Source of the DNA: Micromonospora sp. WMMD882
GTDB taxonomy: Bacteria; Actinomycetota; Actinomycetes; Mycobacteriales; Micromonosporaceae
Direction of reading: 5' to 3'
DNA length: 64,000 nucleotides
NCBI RefSeq assembly: GCF_027497255.1
Contig: NZ_CP114903.1
Coordinates: 558,001 to 622,000 of the forward strand
The translations under genes and the position numbers were made by a program. Every line of letters begins with the position of its first letter. The first letter of the stretch is position 1. Below are positions 54,891 through 64,000 of this stretch, piece after piece. The notes below the pieces were generated by a model. The model worked only from the letters and a program-made list of their open reading frames with translations. It was not told where the DNA came from and ran no database searches.

Positions 54891-55670
54891 TCACGCGGCT
54901 TCCTTCCGCAGCGCGGGGCCGAGGAGCAGCCCTCCGTCGATGACGTACTCGGCGCCGGTGATGAAGGTCGCGTCCGGCGAGGCGAGGAACAACAGCAGCG
55001 CGGTGATGTCGGCGGGCTGCCCGAGTCGCGGGACGGCGTACGGCTCGGGCGAGTAGAAGTCGGCGATCGCGGCGTCGCCGCCGGCTGCCGGCTCGGTGAT
55101 GAACGGGGTGGCGACGACGCCGGGGTGGATCGCGTTGACGCGGATGTTGTCGCGACCCAACTCGAGGGCTGCGGTCCGGGTGAGTCCTCGAACCGCCCAT
55201 TTGCTGGCGACGTAGGGCGCATAGCGGGCGGTGCCGCCGATGCCCATGGTGGAGGCGATGTTGATGATCGTTCCTCCCCCCGCGCGCCGTAGCGCCGGGG
55301 CGGCTGCCTTGATGCCGAGGAAGGCGCCGGTGAGGTTGATGTCGAGGATGCGGGCCCACACGGCCCGGTCGGTGGCCTCGATGGGGGCCGGCGGGTGCTG
55401 CACCCCGGCGTTGTTGACCAGGATCGTGAGCGCGCCGAAGACCTGCTCGGTCTCCGCGACGGCGGTGACCCACGACTCCTCCTGGGACACGTCGAGGCGG
55501 ACGAAACGCGCCCCGTCTCCCAACTCGGCGGCGAGGCGGGCGCCACGCTCGGCATTGACGTCGGCGATGACGACGTTGGCGCCGTCGGCGTGCAGGGCGC
55601 GTACGTGGCTGGCTCCCTGCCCGCCGGCGCCGCCGGTCACGAGAACGGTCTGGTCGGTGAAGCGGGACAT
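54891..55670 (-). CDS. classical SDR oxidoreductase
   Basis: A 259-residue short-chain dehydrogenase of the 3-alpha(20-beta)-hydroxysteroid dehydrogenase type. The NAD site TGGAGGQGASHVRALHADG is near the N-terminus, NNAG in ILVNNAGVQH, catalytic Ser in NIASTMG and YxxxK in YVASK. The C-terminal HPGVVATPFI and YVIDGGLLLG complete the class. The ATG at 55670 follows GGAGGA. The gene is divergent from a TetR regulator with two operators between, so it is the likely regulated target. Confidence 0.92.
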   Translation of the reverse strand: MSRFTDQTVLVTGGAGGQGASHVRALHADGANVVIADVNAERGARLAAELGDGARFVRLDVSQEESWVTAVAETEQVFGALTILVNNAGVQHPPAPIEATDRAVWARILDINLTGAFLGIKAAAPALRRAGGGTIINIASTMGIGGTARYAPYVASKWAVRGLTRTAALELGRDNIRVNAIHPGVVATPFITEPAAGGDAAIADFYSPEPYAVPRLGQPADITALLLFLASPDATFITGAEYVIDGGLLLGPALRKEAA

Positions 55671-55715
55671 CAGGTCCTCCGGGTACGTGCGAGAGACGAC
55701 TACCCGAAAACGGGT

Positions 55716-55780
55716 GGTGAGTCGAGCGACTCACCATGCCGAAGTTACGCCCCGGCGAGTGGTGAGTCAACCCACTCACC
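55716..55780. promoter_or_regulatory. two TetR-type operators between the SDR and TetR genes
   Basis: The first operator (55716-55735) has arms GGTGAGTCG/CGACTCACC, perfect over nine bases. The second (55761-55780) has arms GGTGAGT/ACTCACC. Both are 20 bp with the same outer sequence, 45 bp centre to centre, and would cover both divergent promoters. Confidence 0.85.
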
Positions 55781-55796
55781 TCGCTAGGATGGGCAC

Positions 55797-56435
55797 ATGA
55801 CCCCAGCACCGTCGGCCTATCACCAGCGCGTGGCGGAGGAGAAGCGCGCGCTCATCGTGCGGGCGGCTACCGAGCTCTTCCTCGAGCTGGGCTACGACCG
55901 GGTGTCGCTGGCGCGTGTCGCCGACAGCGCCGGCGTGTCGAAGGCGACGCTGTTCAAGCAGTTCCCGACAAAGGCGGCGTTGTTCGACGCCATCGTCGTC
56001 GACTCGTGGGCCGAGAACGACGTCGCCGACGTACCGCCCGCCGGTGACCTGGCGGCCGGTCTGACGGTTCTGGGACGGCGCTACGCGACGCTGTTGGCCC
56101 AGCCGGGGATGGCCGACCTGTTTCGCATCGTCATCGCCGAACTGCCGCGCTTTCCCGAGCTGGCCAAGGCTCACTTCTCGCAGGGCAAACTGCCGTACTT
56201 CGAGTCCGTCCGGGTCTACCTGCTGGCCGAGCGTGACGCGGGAGCCGCAGACATCGCCGATCCGGAGATGGCCGCCACGCAGTTCCTCGGGATGATCTCC
56301 AACTACCTCTTCTGGCCGGGCCTGCTGCTCCCGGACTGGGCGGTGACTCCTGCCCGGACGGTCGCGGTCGTGGAAGAAGCCGTCCGAACCATGGTGGCGC
56401 GGTACGGCGCCGATGTTCACCACCGGGAGCCGTGA
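55797..56435 (+). CDS. TetR-family repressor
   Basis: A 212-residue repressor. The N-terminal HTH is IVRAATELFLELGYDRVSLARVADSAGVSKATLFKQFPTKAALFDAI. The C-terminal ligand domain resembles TetR_C of multidrug-type regulators (FRIVIAELPRFPELAKAHF). ATG 55797 lies 17 bases past the second operator, so autorepression together with repression of the divergent SDR is likely. The inducer is unknown. Confidence 0.92.
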   Translation: MTPAPSAYHQRVAEEKRALIVRAATELFLELGYDRVSLARVADSAGVSKATLFKQFPTKAALFDAIVVDSWAENDVADVPPAGDLAAGLTVLGRRYATLLAQPGMADLFRIVIAELPRFPELAKAHFSQGKLPYFESVRVYLLAERDAGAADIADPEMAATQFLGMISNYLFWPGLLLPDWAVTPARTVAVVEEAVRTMVARYGADVHHREP

Positions 56436-56768
56436 GGCGGGTCAGGCCCGTTTCGGGTGAGGGTGAGCATTGCGGTGGCGGCGGTCAGGTGGTCCTGCGT
56501 GGGCGCGGGGGATCGACGGCTCGTCATCCTGTGTCGACGCCATTTGTCCTATGTCCACACCAGCTCACCTCCGCGTTTGCCGTGACCGGCCGGATCGCGA
56601 CGACCGGGGCGCGCCGGCCGACGGTCACGGCGGCGGGCCGCGACGTTCGGTCCGCCGCCACGCCGCGGACCTTCAGTGACAGTCATCACTCTGTCTGTGC
56701 CTTCGGGCAGGTGGGGGCGCGGGCGCCCGCGAAGGGGGATTTTCGCCGATAGATATAGGAGTTGATCA

Positions 56769-56837
56769 ATGCAATTATCACTCTGTGACTACCGGTTGGG
56801 AACTTTGCGTGTTGTCGCCGCCCCGCTCGTCACCTGA
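56769..56837 (+). CDS. possible 22-residue leader peptide
   Basis: ATG 56769 has AGGAG seven bases upstream, the best ribosome site in this gap. The frame encodes 22 residues beginning MQLSLCDYRL, then TGA at 56835-56837. The third codon is TTA, rare in this genome type and a bldA-like control point. It lies 391 bases before the NRPS start in an otherwise empty leader, so an attenuator or regulatory peptide role is possible. It could equally be chance. Confidence 0.4.
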   Translation: MQLSLCDYRLGTLRVVAAPLVT

Positions 56838-57044
56838 ACCGCGTCCCGCCGCGGACAGCGGCGGTGGCTGAGCCGGCCCCGCGCCACGATCGCGACACCG
56901 CCCGCCCGCACCACCCTGCCACCCGTCCGGCCTCCACCGCTGCCCGCTCGGCGCCCACCGCTGCCCGCCGATGCCACCGCGCCGCCCGGGTATGCCGTCG
57001 CCGCCGCCGGACCGCACTGCCCCGGGCGGTCGCCGGGCCCCGCA

Positions 57045-57087
57045 CCCGCCCGGCCCTGACCCGCCCGGCCCTGACCCGCCCGGCCCC
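57045..57087. repeat. tandem 15-bp low-complexity repeat
   Basis: CCCGCCCGGCCCTGA occurs at 57045-57059 and 57060-57074, then a degenerate third copy. Similar diverged units run on to about 57140. Confidence 0.7.
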
Positions 57088-57228
57088 GAACCGACCCGCC
57101 CCCGAACCGACCGGCCCCTGACCCACCCCGGCCCCCGAACCGGTCCGGCCCCGGAGCCGCCCGGGGAGCCGGTCCAGGCGCCGCGCCGCCGCTGACCCGC
57201 CGCCGCCACCCAGGAGGTAGAGCGAACC

Positions 57229-60200
57229 ATGCCGAGATCCGGCCCCGCGCCACTGACCCCGTACCAGCGCGACATCTGGGCGTCGGCCGCGCACCTGCCC
57301 GAGAGCCCGCAGTTCAACTGCTCTGTCAGCGTACGGTTCACCGGCCCGCTCGACGTCGACCTGCTCCGTGAGTGCCTCGGCCGGGCGCTGGACCGCAACG
57401 ACGCGTTCCGGTTGCGCTTCGCCGAGTCCGACGGCGTCCCCTACCAGTGGGTGACGCCGGAGGCCCCGCCGATCCGACTGGTCGACCTGAGCGCCACACC
57501 GGACCCCTGGTCGAGCTGTCTCGCCTGGCAGGACCGGGCCGACGACCGGCCGATCCGCCCGGACGGTGGCGCGATGTGCGAGGTGACCCTGCTGCGGGAG
57601 AGTGACACCGTCACCCACCTACACGTCAAGGCGCACCACATCGTGGTCGACGGCTGGGCCCTGCACCTGTTCGTCGCCCGGGTACGCGAGGACTACGCCA
57701 CGGTGTCCCGGACCGGGCGACCCTCGGCGTCCGCCCCGCCGGCGTACCTCGACGTCGCCGGGCGGTCCGCGACGTACCTCGGCTCGCCCGACTGGGAACG
57801 GGACCGCGCCGCGCTGCGGGCCACGCTGGACGAGCCGGCGGAGGGACTGTTCCACCGGACGGTGACGCCCGCGCGGCGGCGCAGCGTCCGGTACCGCTTC
57901 CCGATCGAACGTGCCCTCGTCGACCGGCTCCGCGAGCAGGGCGACTCGCCGTACGCCTTCGTCGTGGCCATGCTCGCGGTCCAGTTGTCCCGGGTGCGCC
58001 AGCACGACCGGGTCGTGCTGGGCATCCCGCTGGGCAACCGGCACGACGAGGACGAGCGGCAGGTCGCCGGTCTCTTCGCCAACCTGCTGCCGCTGGTCGT
58101 GCGACCGGACCCGACGGAGTCGCCCCGGGAGCTCGCCGGCCGGATCCGGCTCGCCCTGCGCCAGCTCCGGCAGCACGAACGGCTGCCCCTCGGCGACCTG
58201 CTGCGGGGTGGCGTCCCCACCGGTGAGGCGCCCCGCCGGCCCTTCGACGTGACCGTCACCCACCTGCGCTGGCCGCCGCACGCCGAGATCCCCGGCGTGC
58301 GGACGGAGACCGGCGTGCACGGGCGGGCGCACCACCAGGACGCGTTGGCGCTCTACGTCAACGAGCTCGACCCCACCGGCGACCTCACCGTCGAGCTCGA
58401 CTACGCGGCGGACGTCTTCGACGCCGACTTCCCGATCGCCGCCTTCGCCCGGCAGCTACGGGTGCTGCTGCGGCACGGCGTCGAACTGGCCGACAAGCCC
58501 CTGACCGGGGTGTCCATGTTCACCCCGGCCGAGCGCCGTGACCTGCTCGGGCGCTGGAACCGGACCCGCCACGACCACCCGCTGGAGCGGACCCTGCCCG
58601 AGCTGCTCGAGGAGCAGGCGGCCCGCACGCCGGACCGGCCGGCCGTGGTGGCCCCGGATCCCCGGCGGTCACTGACCTACGCCGAGCTGGACGCGCTCAC
58701 CGAACGGGCGGCCCGGGCGCTGCGCGCCGACGGTGTCGGGCCGGGAGACCGGGTCGCCGTCCTCGTCGAGCGGGGGCCCCGGATGCTGGTGGCGATCCTC
58801 GCCACGCTCCGGGCCGGCGCCGCGTACCTGCCGCTGGACTGCGGGTTTCCCGAGCAGCGGATCCGGCACCTGGTGGCCGACGGCGGCGTCCGGGCGCTGA
58901 TCGTGGACGAGGGGTCGCCGGTGGTCGAGCCGCCACCGGCCGGGGTGGTGGTCCGGTCGGTCGACGCCCTGCTGGCCGCCGCGGGCAGCGACCGCCCGGC
59001 GCCCGTCGCGGGGGCCCGGGACCTCGCCTACGTCATCTACACCTCGGGCTCGACCGGCAACCCCAAGGGGGTGATGGTCGAGCACCGGTCGGTGATCAAC
59101 CGGCTGGCCTGGATGCAGCGGCAGTACCCGCTCGACGCCGGCGACGTGCTCCTGCAGAAGACCCCGATCTCGTTCGACGTCTCGGTCTGGGAGCTGTTCT
59201 GGTGGACGCTGGCCGGCGCCCGGCTCGCCCTGCTGCCCCCCGGCGCGGAGAAGGACCCGCGCGAGATGGTGGACACGATGACGCGGCAGCAGGTCACCGT
59301 CGTCCACTTCGTACCGTCGATGCTCGGGCCGTTCCTCGACCTGCTGGAGGCCGAGCCCGCGCTGCGGCCCGGCCTGGCCCGGCTGCGCTACGTCTTCTGC
59401 AGCGGCGAGGCGCTGCCCCCGGCGCACGTGCGGCGGTTCAACCGGATCTTCGCGTCGGCCGGGCGTCGGCCGGCGCTGGTCAACCTCTACGGCCCCACCG
59501 AGGCGACCGTCGACGTGTCCTGGTTCGACTGCCCCACCGACCCGGCCGACCCGGTGCGGCGGGTGCCGATCGGCCGGCCGATCGACAACCTCCGGATGTA
59601 CGTGCTGGGCGCCGACGGCGAGCCGCAACCGTGCGGCGCGGCCGGTGAGCTGTACGTGGCCGGGGTCGGCGTCGCCCGGGGCTACCTGGGGCGGCCGGAC
59701 CTGACCCGGGAACGCTTCACCGACGACCCGTTCGTCCCCGGCGAGCGGATGTACCGCACCGGTGACCTGGCCCGCCGGCTGGCCGACGGCACGATCGAGT
59801 ACCTGGGCCGGCGGGACGGCCAGGTCAAGATCCGCGGCAACCGGGTCGAGCTGGGCGAGGTGCAGAGCCGGCTGGCCACGTACCCCGGGGTGCGGGACGC
59901 GGTCGTGGTGGACCGGGACGCGGCGGGGCTCGGCGCGCACCTCGTCGGGTACTACGTCGCGGCGGACGATCTCGACCCGGGCGCGTTGCGCGCGCACTGC
60001 GCCGACGCGCTGCCCGGTTACATGGTGCCCAGCCGGTTCGCCCGCATCCCGCGGATCCCGCTGACCGCCAACGGCAAGCTGGACCGCGCGGCCCTGACCG
60101 GGCCGGCCGACGACGCCGGGCCGGTACGCGCCGCGCCGTCGAACCCGACGGAGGCGGCCATCGCCGAGATCTGGGCCAGCGTGCTCGGCCTGCCCGAGGT

Positions 60201-63200
60201 GGGCGTGCACGACAACTACTTCACCATCGGCGGGGACTCCATCCTCAGCCTGCGCATCCGCGCCCAGGCGGAACGGCGCGGCATCCACTTCTCCCTGGCC
60301 GACCTGGTGCGGCACAGCACCGTCGCCGAGCTGGCGCTGCGGGTCCGTACCGGCGCCGAGCGGACCGAGACGCCGCGGTTGGCGCCCTTCGAGCTGGTCG
60401 CCGGGGTGGACCGGAGCCGGCTGGCCGGCACGGCGGGAGTGGTCGACGCGTACCCGGCCACCCGGATGCAGCTCGGTCTGCTCTATCACAGCCGGGAACG
60501 GGAACGGACCGCCGTCTTCCACGACGTCTTCCGTTACACGCTGCGGATGCCCTGGCGGGAGGAGGCGTTCCGGGCCGCCGTCGAACGGCTCGTCGCCCGG
60601 CACCCGACCTTGCGTACCGGCTTCGACCTCGGCGGGTACGCCGAGCCCCTGCAACTCGTCCACGACCGGGTCGAGGGCGGGCTGGAGGTCGTCGACCTGC
60701 GGCCGCCGGGGGCGGCCGACTGCGGGTCGGCGTGGGCCGAGCGGGCGGAGCGGGAGATCGAGGCCCACGTCCGGCAGCGGCGCTACCGGCGGTACGACGT
60801 CGAGCGTCCTCCGCTGTACCTGTTCCGGATGCACGTCCTGCCCGACCGGCTGGAGCTGGTGCTCAGCTTCCACCACGCCATCCTGGACGGTTGGAGCGTG
60901 GCCAGCCTGATCGCCGAGCTGTGCCAGGACTACCGGCACGGACTGGACCCGGCGAGCCCGCCGGCGCCGGCCGGGACGCCACCGTCCCCCGCGTACCACG
61001 CCGCGGCCGAGCGGGCGGCGCTGGAGAGCGCGGCGTCCCGTCGCTACTGGCGGGACAAGCTCGACCCGGTGACGCCGGCCCAGTTCGACGGGTTCCGCGC
61101 GCACCAGGCGCCGGGCGACGGGTCAGCCGTGGTACGTCGGCTCGACCTGCCGGCCGACCTGGACCGGGCGGTCGACCGGTTCGCCCGCCGGCATGCCCTG
61201 CCGGTCAAGTCGATCCTGCTGGCGGCGCACTGCCTGACGTTGCGGCTGTTCGCCGGTGGCGCGACGGTGACGACCGGCCTGGTCACCCACGGTCGGCCCG
61301 AACGCGACGGCGCGGAACGGACCGCCGGCCTCTTCCTCAACACCCTGCCGATCCTCCTCGACGCCACCGACGGCACCTGGCGGGACGTGGTGGCGGCGCT
61401 GTACCGGCAGGAGCGGGACGACCATCCCCACCGGCGGTACCCGCTGAGCGCCATCGTCGAGGAGACCGGCGCGGCGCTGTCCACCGCCTTCAACTACGTG
61501 CGCCTGCGTGGGCTGGCCGGTCTCGCCGCCGACGGGACGCTCGTCGACTTCCGGACCTGGGAGGAGACCAACTTCGCCCTGCTGGTCAACGTCATCGTCG
61601 GCCCGGACGGCGACCGGCTGGGCCTGCGGGTCGACTGTGACGGCGCGCTCGTCGGACCGGACCAGGCCGACCTGGCCGTCGACACCCTGCTGCGGATCCT
61701 GGAACGGATCGTGACCCGGCCGGACGAGCCGGTCGACCTCGGCTTCCTGCCCCCGGCCGGGCCGGCGGGGACGGCCACCGACGCCGGGTCGGCTGACCTG
61801 GCCACGGCCCCCGCCGGGCCAGGCGGCCCGACCACGGCCGACGCCGGGCAGCCACCGGCCGACGTGGTACGCCTCTTCGCCGCGCAGGTGGCCCGGGATC
61901 CGGGGGCGACGGCCGTGACGCACGGTGACCGCCGGTGGAGCTACGGTCAGCTAGACCGGGCCGCGGAGCAGGTCGCGCGCCGGCTGGTCACGCTCGGCGC
62001 GGCCGGGAGCCGGATCGGGATCGCCCTGGACCGCTCACCGGAGCTGATCGCCACCGTGCTCGGGGTGCTCCGGGCGGGCGCGGCCTGCGTGCCGCTGGAC
62101 GTGAGCTATCCGGCGCGCCGGCTGGCCCTGATGGTCGCCCAGGCCCGGCCACTGCGGGTGGTGACCCAGCGCCGGCACGTCGGCCTGATCGACGACGCGT
62201 CACTGGCGCTGCCGGTGGAGTCGATCCTCGACCCGCCGGACCTCGACACCCGGGGCGGCGTCGACGCCCCGGAGGACGCCGACCGGCCGCCGCTACCGGA
62301 CATCGCCCCGGAGAGCACCGCGTACCTGCTCTTCACCTCCGGCTCGACCGGTCGGCCCAAGGGGGTGCCGATGCCGCACCGGGCGCTGGCCAACCTGGTG
62401 CGGTGGCAGCTCGGGCAACCCAGCGGCACGGGCGCCCCGGCCACCCTCCAGTTCGCGCCGCTGAGCTTCGACGTCTCGTTCCAGGAGATCTTCGCGACCC
62501 TCTGCGCCGGCGGCCGGCTGCACCTGGTCGGCGAGGAGGACCGGCAGGCGCCGGCGGAGCTGCTGCGCATCCTCGACCGCGAGGAGGTGGAACGGGTCTT
62601 CCTGCCGTACGTGGCCCTGCAGGAGCTGGCCCGCACCGGGCAGGCGCTCGGGTTGCGTCCGCGCCGGCTGCGGGTGCTCGTCTCGGCCGGCGAGCAACTG
62701 CGGGTCACCGAGGAGATCCGCGCCTTCTGCGCCGGGCTCGACGGCGTGCTGCTGGAGAACCAGTACGGGCCGACCGAGACGCACGTGGTGACCAGCCATC
62801 CGATGACCGGCGATCCGGCCGGCTTCCCCGTCCTGCCGCCGATCGGCCGACCGGTGGACGGCAGCGAGGCGCTGGTGCTGGACGCCCGGATGCGCCCGGT
62901 GCCGGTGGGCGTGCCGGGGGAGCTGTACCTGGGTGGGATCTGCCTCGCCGACGGCTACCACGACGATCCGGAGCTGACCCGACGACGGTTCGTCGACCGC
63001 CCCGGCGGCGGTCCGACCGCGCGCCTGTTCCGCACCGGTGACCTGGCCCGCGTCCTGCCCGACGGCAGCATCGTCTGGCTGGGCCGCGACGACGACCAGG
63101 TCAAGGTACGCGGCTTCCGGGTCGAGCCGGCCGAGGTGGAGATGGCCGTCCTGTCGCTGTCGCCGGACGACGCCGCGCTCCGGCAGGTCGCGGTGGTGGC

Positions 63201-64000
63201 CCGCCGGCGCGGCGACGCGGACGCCTTCCTGGCCGCCTTCCTGGTCGGTGACGCGGACCGGGTCGATCTCGGTGACCTACGGTCCCGGCTGCGGGCGCTG
63301 CTGCCGGAGCACCTGGTGCCGGCCCGGTTCGAGTGGCTGCCGGAGCTGCCGAGGACCGCCAGCGGCAAACGGGACGACGCCGCGCTGCGGGCGCTGCCGC
63401 TGGCCGCCGTGTCGCGCGTCGACGCCGCGCCGCCCCGGGACCCCTACGAGCGCCACCTGGTCGAGATCCTCGCGGAGCTGCTGCACCTGCCGACGGTCGG
63501 CGTCCGGGACGACTTCTTCGACCTGGGCGGCACGTCGCTGACCGCGATGCGGCTGATCGTGCTGATCGAGCACCGGTACGACGTACGGCTGCCGTTGGCC
63601 ACCTTCGTCGCCGGCCCGACCGTCGAGCAGTTGGCGGCCTGGCTGCGTACGGCGGGCACGGCGGCGACCCCGGCCTACGACCCGGTGGTGCCGATCCGCG
63701 TCGGCGGCGCCCGCCGGCCGATCTTCGTCGTCCATCCACTCGGCGGCAACGTGCTCTGCTACGCCCGGTTGGGTCGTGAGCTGCCGGACGACCAGCCGCT
63801 CTACGCCCTCCAGGCGGCCGGTATCGAGCCCGGCACCGAGCCGCTGACCAGCGTGCCCGAGCTGGCCCGGGCCTACCTCGCGGCGATCCGGCGGGTGCAG
63901 CCCGACGGGCCGTACACCCTGGCCGGCTGGTCGTTCGGCGGTTTCGTGGCCTTCGAGATGGCCCGGCAGTTGCGGCAGGGCGACCCGGACGCGGTGGCGC
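57229..64000 (+). CDS. nonribosomal peptide synthetase, C-A-T-C-A-T-TE (3' end outside window)
   Basis: The frame is open from ATG 57229 to the window edge, about 2257 residues. C1 (~1-430) has HHIVVDG at 136-142. A1 (~450-945) has YTSGSTGNPKG near 604; its pocket residues read D-V-W-H-F-S-L-V-D-K, the serine code. T1 carries Ser1004 in GGDSILS. C2 (~1050-1500) has HHAILDG at 1215. A2 (~1545-2030) reads D-V-Q-F-V-A-Q-V-V-K, nearest to proline. T2 carries Ser2103 in GGTSLT. A thioesterase starts near 2154 with Ser2235 in GWSFGG. C1 plus a serine A domain recalls EntF. A starting C domain suggests acceptance of an acyl or upstream intermediate. No MbtH or transporter gene is present here. Confidence 0.9.
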   Translation, partial: MPRSGPAPLTPYQRDIWASAAHLPESPQFNCSVSVRFTGPLDVDLLRECLGRALDRNDAFRLRFAESDGVPYQWVTPEAPPIRLVDLSATPDPWSSCLAWQDRADDRPIRPDGGAMCEVTLLRESDTVTHLHVKAHHIVVDGWALHLFVARVREDYATVSRTGRPSASAPPAYLDVAGRSATYLGSPDWERDRAALRATLDEPAEGLFHRTVTPARRRSVRYRFPIERALVDRLREQGDSPYAFVVAMLAVQLSRVRQHDRVVLGIPLGNRHDEDERQVAGLFANLLPLVVRPDPTESPRELAGRIRLALRQLRQHERLPLGDLLRGGVPTGEAPRRPFDVTVTHLRWPPHAEIPGVRTETGVHGRAHHQDALALYVNELDPTGDLTVELDYAADVFDADFPIAAFARQLRVLLRHGVELADKPLTGVSMFTPAERRDLLGRWNRTRHDHPLERTLPELLEEQAARTPDRPAVVAPDPRRSLTYAELDALTERAARALRADGVGPGDRVAVLVERGPRMLVAILATLRAGAAYLPLDCGFPEQRIRHLVADGGVRALIVDEGSPVVEPPPAGVVVRSVDALLAAAGSDRPAPVAGARDLAYVIYTSGSTGNPKGVMVEHRSVINRLAWMQRQYPLDAGDVLLQKTPISFDVSVWELFWWTLAGARLALLPPGAEKDPREMVDTMTRQQVTVVHFVPSMLGPFLDLLEAEPALRPGLARLRYVFCSGEALPPAHVRRFNRIFASAGRRPALVNLYGPTEATVDVSWFDCPTDPADPVRRVPIGRPIDNLRMYVLGADGEPQPCGAAGELYVAGVGVARGYLGRPDLTRERFTDDPFVPGERMYRTGDLARRLADGTIEYLGRRDGQVKIRGNRVELGEVQSRLATYPGVRDAVVVDRDAAGLGAHLVGYYVAADDLDPGALRAHCADALPGYMVPSRFARIPRIPLTANGKLDRAALTGPADDAGPVRAAPSNPTEAAIAEIWASVLGLPEVGVHDNYFTIGGDSILSLRIRAQAERRGIHFSLADLVRHSTVAELALRVRTGAERTETPRLAPFELVAGVDRSRLAGTAGVVDAYPATRMQLGLLYHSRERERTAVFHDVFRYTLRMPWREEAFRAAVERLVARHPTLRTGFDLGGYAEPLQLVHDRVEGGLEVVDLRPPGAADCGSAWAERAEREIEAHVRQRRYRRYDVERPPLYLFRMHVLPDRLELVLSFHHAILDGWSVASLIAELCQDYRHGLDPASPPAPAGTPPSPAYHAAAERAALESAASRRYWRDKLDPVTPAQFDGFRAHQAPGDGSAVVRRLDLPADLDRAVDRFARRHALPVKSILLAAHCLTLRLFAGGATVTTGLVTHGRPERDGAERTAGLFLNTLPILLDATDGTWRDVVAALYRQERDDHPHRRYPLSAIVEETGAALSTAFNYVRLRGLAGLAADGTLVDFRTWEETNFALLVNVIVGPDGDRLGLRVDCDGALVGPDQADLAVDTLLRILERIVTRPDEPVDLGFLPPAGPAGTATDAGSADLATAPAGPGGPTTADAGQPPADVVRLFAAQVARDPGATAVTHGDRRWSYGQLDRAAEQVARRLVTLGAAGSRIGIALDRSPELIATVLGVLRAGAACVPLDVSYPARRLALMVAQARPLRVVTQRRHVGLIDDASLALPVESILDPPDLDTRGGVDAPEDADRPPLPDIAPESTAYLLFTSGSTGRPKGVPMPHRALANLVRWQLGQPSGTGAPATLQFAPLSFDVSFQEIFATLCAGGRLHLVGEEDRQAPAELLRILDREEVERVFLPYVALQELARTGQALGLRPRRLRVLVSAGEQLRVTEEIRAFCAGLDGVLLENQYGPTETHVVTSHPMTGDPAGFPVLPPIGRPVDGSEALVLDARMRPVPVGVPGELYLGGICLADGYHDDPELTRRRFVDRPGGGPTARLFRTGDLARVLPDGSIVWLGRDDDQVKVRGFRVEPAEVEMAVLSLSPDDAALRQVAVVARRRGDADAFLAAFLVGDADRVDLGDLRSRLRALLPEHLVPARFEWLPELPRTASGKRDDAALRALPLAAVSRVDAAPPRDPYERHLVEILAELLHLPTVGVRDDFFDLGGTSLTAMRLIVLIEHRYDVRLPLATFVAGPTVEQLAAWLRTAGTAATPAYDPVVPIRVGGARRPIFVVHPLGGNVLCYARLGRELPDDQPLYALQAAGIEPGTEPLTSVPELARAYLAAIRRVQPDGPYTLAGWSFGGFVAFEMARQLRQGDPDAVA

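Larger units (their letters stand above)
56436..57228. other. 793-bp leader region before the NRPS gene
   Basis: No large gene is supported. It includes an AT-rich patch with a short ORF and strong ribosome site (56757-56837), a 92-bp-spaced direct repeat ATCACTCTGT (56685 and 56777), and low-complexity CCCGCCCGGCCCTGA repeats at 57045. AGGAGG at 57212 serves the NRPS. Confidence 0.6.

Noticed and set aside
57047..57140. Tandem GC repeats as a CRISPR or binding array
   Set aside because: Units are 15 bp, contiguous and without spacers; simple low-complexity expansion explains them.
58669..61104. 811-residue minus-strand frame within the NRPS
   Set aside because: NRPS domains on the plus strand are unambiguous; the opposite frame has no motif.
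1..64000. Replication origin, rRNA operon, CRISPR array or complete insertion sequence
   Set aside because: None seen: no DnaA-box cluster, rRNA sequence, regularly spaced repeats or transposase DDE frame with terminal inverted repeats.

Overview
The window is about 73% G+C with strong G/C third-codon bias. It carries mycothiol- and F420-linked enzyme families, conservon-type signalling genes, a CebR-controlled cellulase and an NRPS. Together these point to a filamentous actinomycete, most likely Micromonosporaceae (Micromonospora-like). The species cannot be fixed from sequence alone.

Layout. 1-4.4 kb: the 3' part of an FGGY sugar kinase, then a nitrate-sensing-type histidine kinase overlapped by a roadblock/LC7 protein (half of a conservon). 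4.5-9.9 kb: a cellulose module of divergent GH1 beta-glucosidase and secreted CBM2-GH48 exocellulase, with three CebR-like operators between them. 10.2-15.8 kb: housekeeping and membrane genes (DUF3159, PAP2 phosphatase, mycothiol-dependent isomerase-like, LtrA, LLM oxidoreductase) and a small ArsR-type regulator with twin operators. 15.9-25.9 kb, minus strand: the Fn3 protein-MoxR-DUF58-transglutaminase-like operon, preceded by a TPR/Fn3 membrane protein with many PVS repeats. The transglutaminase-like domain has lost its catalytic Cys and His.

26.2-31.5 kb: tRNA-Leu(GAG) followed by a decayed integrated region. It has two related, broken serine recombinases, a large unknown protein and a small gene pair ending in a DUF6036-type nucleotidyltransferase. 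A 12-bp copy of the tRNA 3' end lies at 30426. A flavin-dependent halogenase (31.9-33.4 kb) sits next to it.

33.8-50.5 kb: an unusually complete purine/ureide catabolic locus. It holds 8-oxoguanine-deaminase-like hydrolase, three-subunit xanthine dehydrogenase, urate oxidase, HIU hydrolase, OHCU decarboxylase, allantoinase, allantoate amidohydrolase and ureidoglycine-glyoxylate aminotransferase. It also has the XDH maturation genes (mocA-like, xdhC) and two regulators (PucR and RpiR families). A fused AtzH-amidase protein may act downstream of oxalurate. Almost every gene overlaps the next by 1-8 bases, so the operons look translationally coupled.

50.6-56.4 kb: a patchwork with an SDR-like protein carrying a CxxC pair, a secreted NPP1/NLP-type protein, and a deletion scar where a GPP34 gene and a response regulator, head to head, have both lost their 5' ends. 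A TetR/SDR divergent pair with clear operators follows. 56.4-64 kb: a leader region with a short peptide ORF containing a TTA codon, then a C-A-T-C-A-T-TE NRPS running off the right edge. Its first A domain reads as serine and its second as proline-like.
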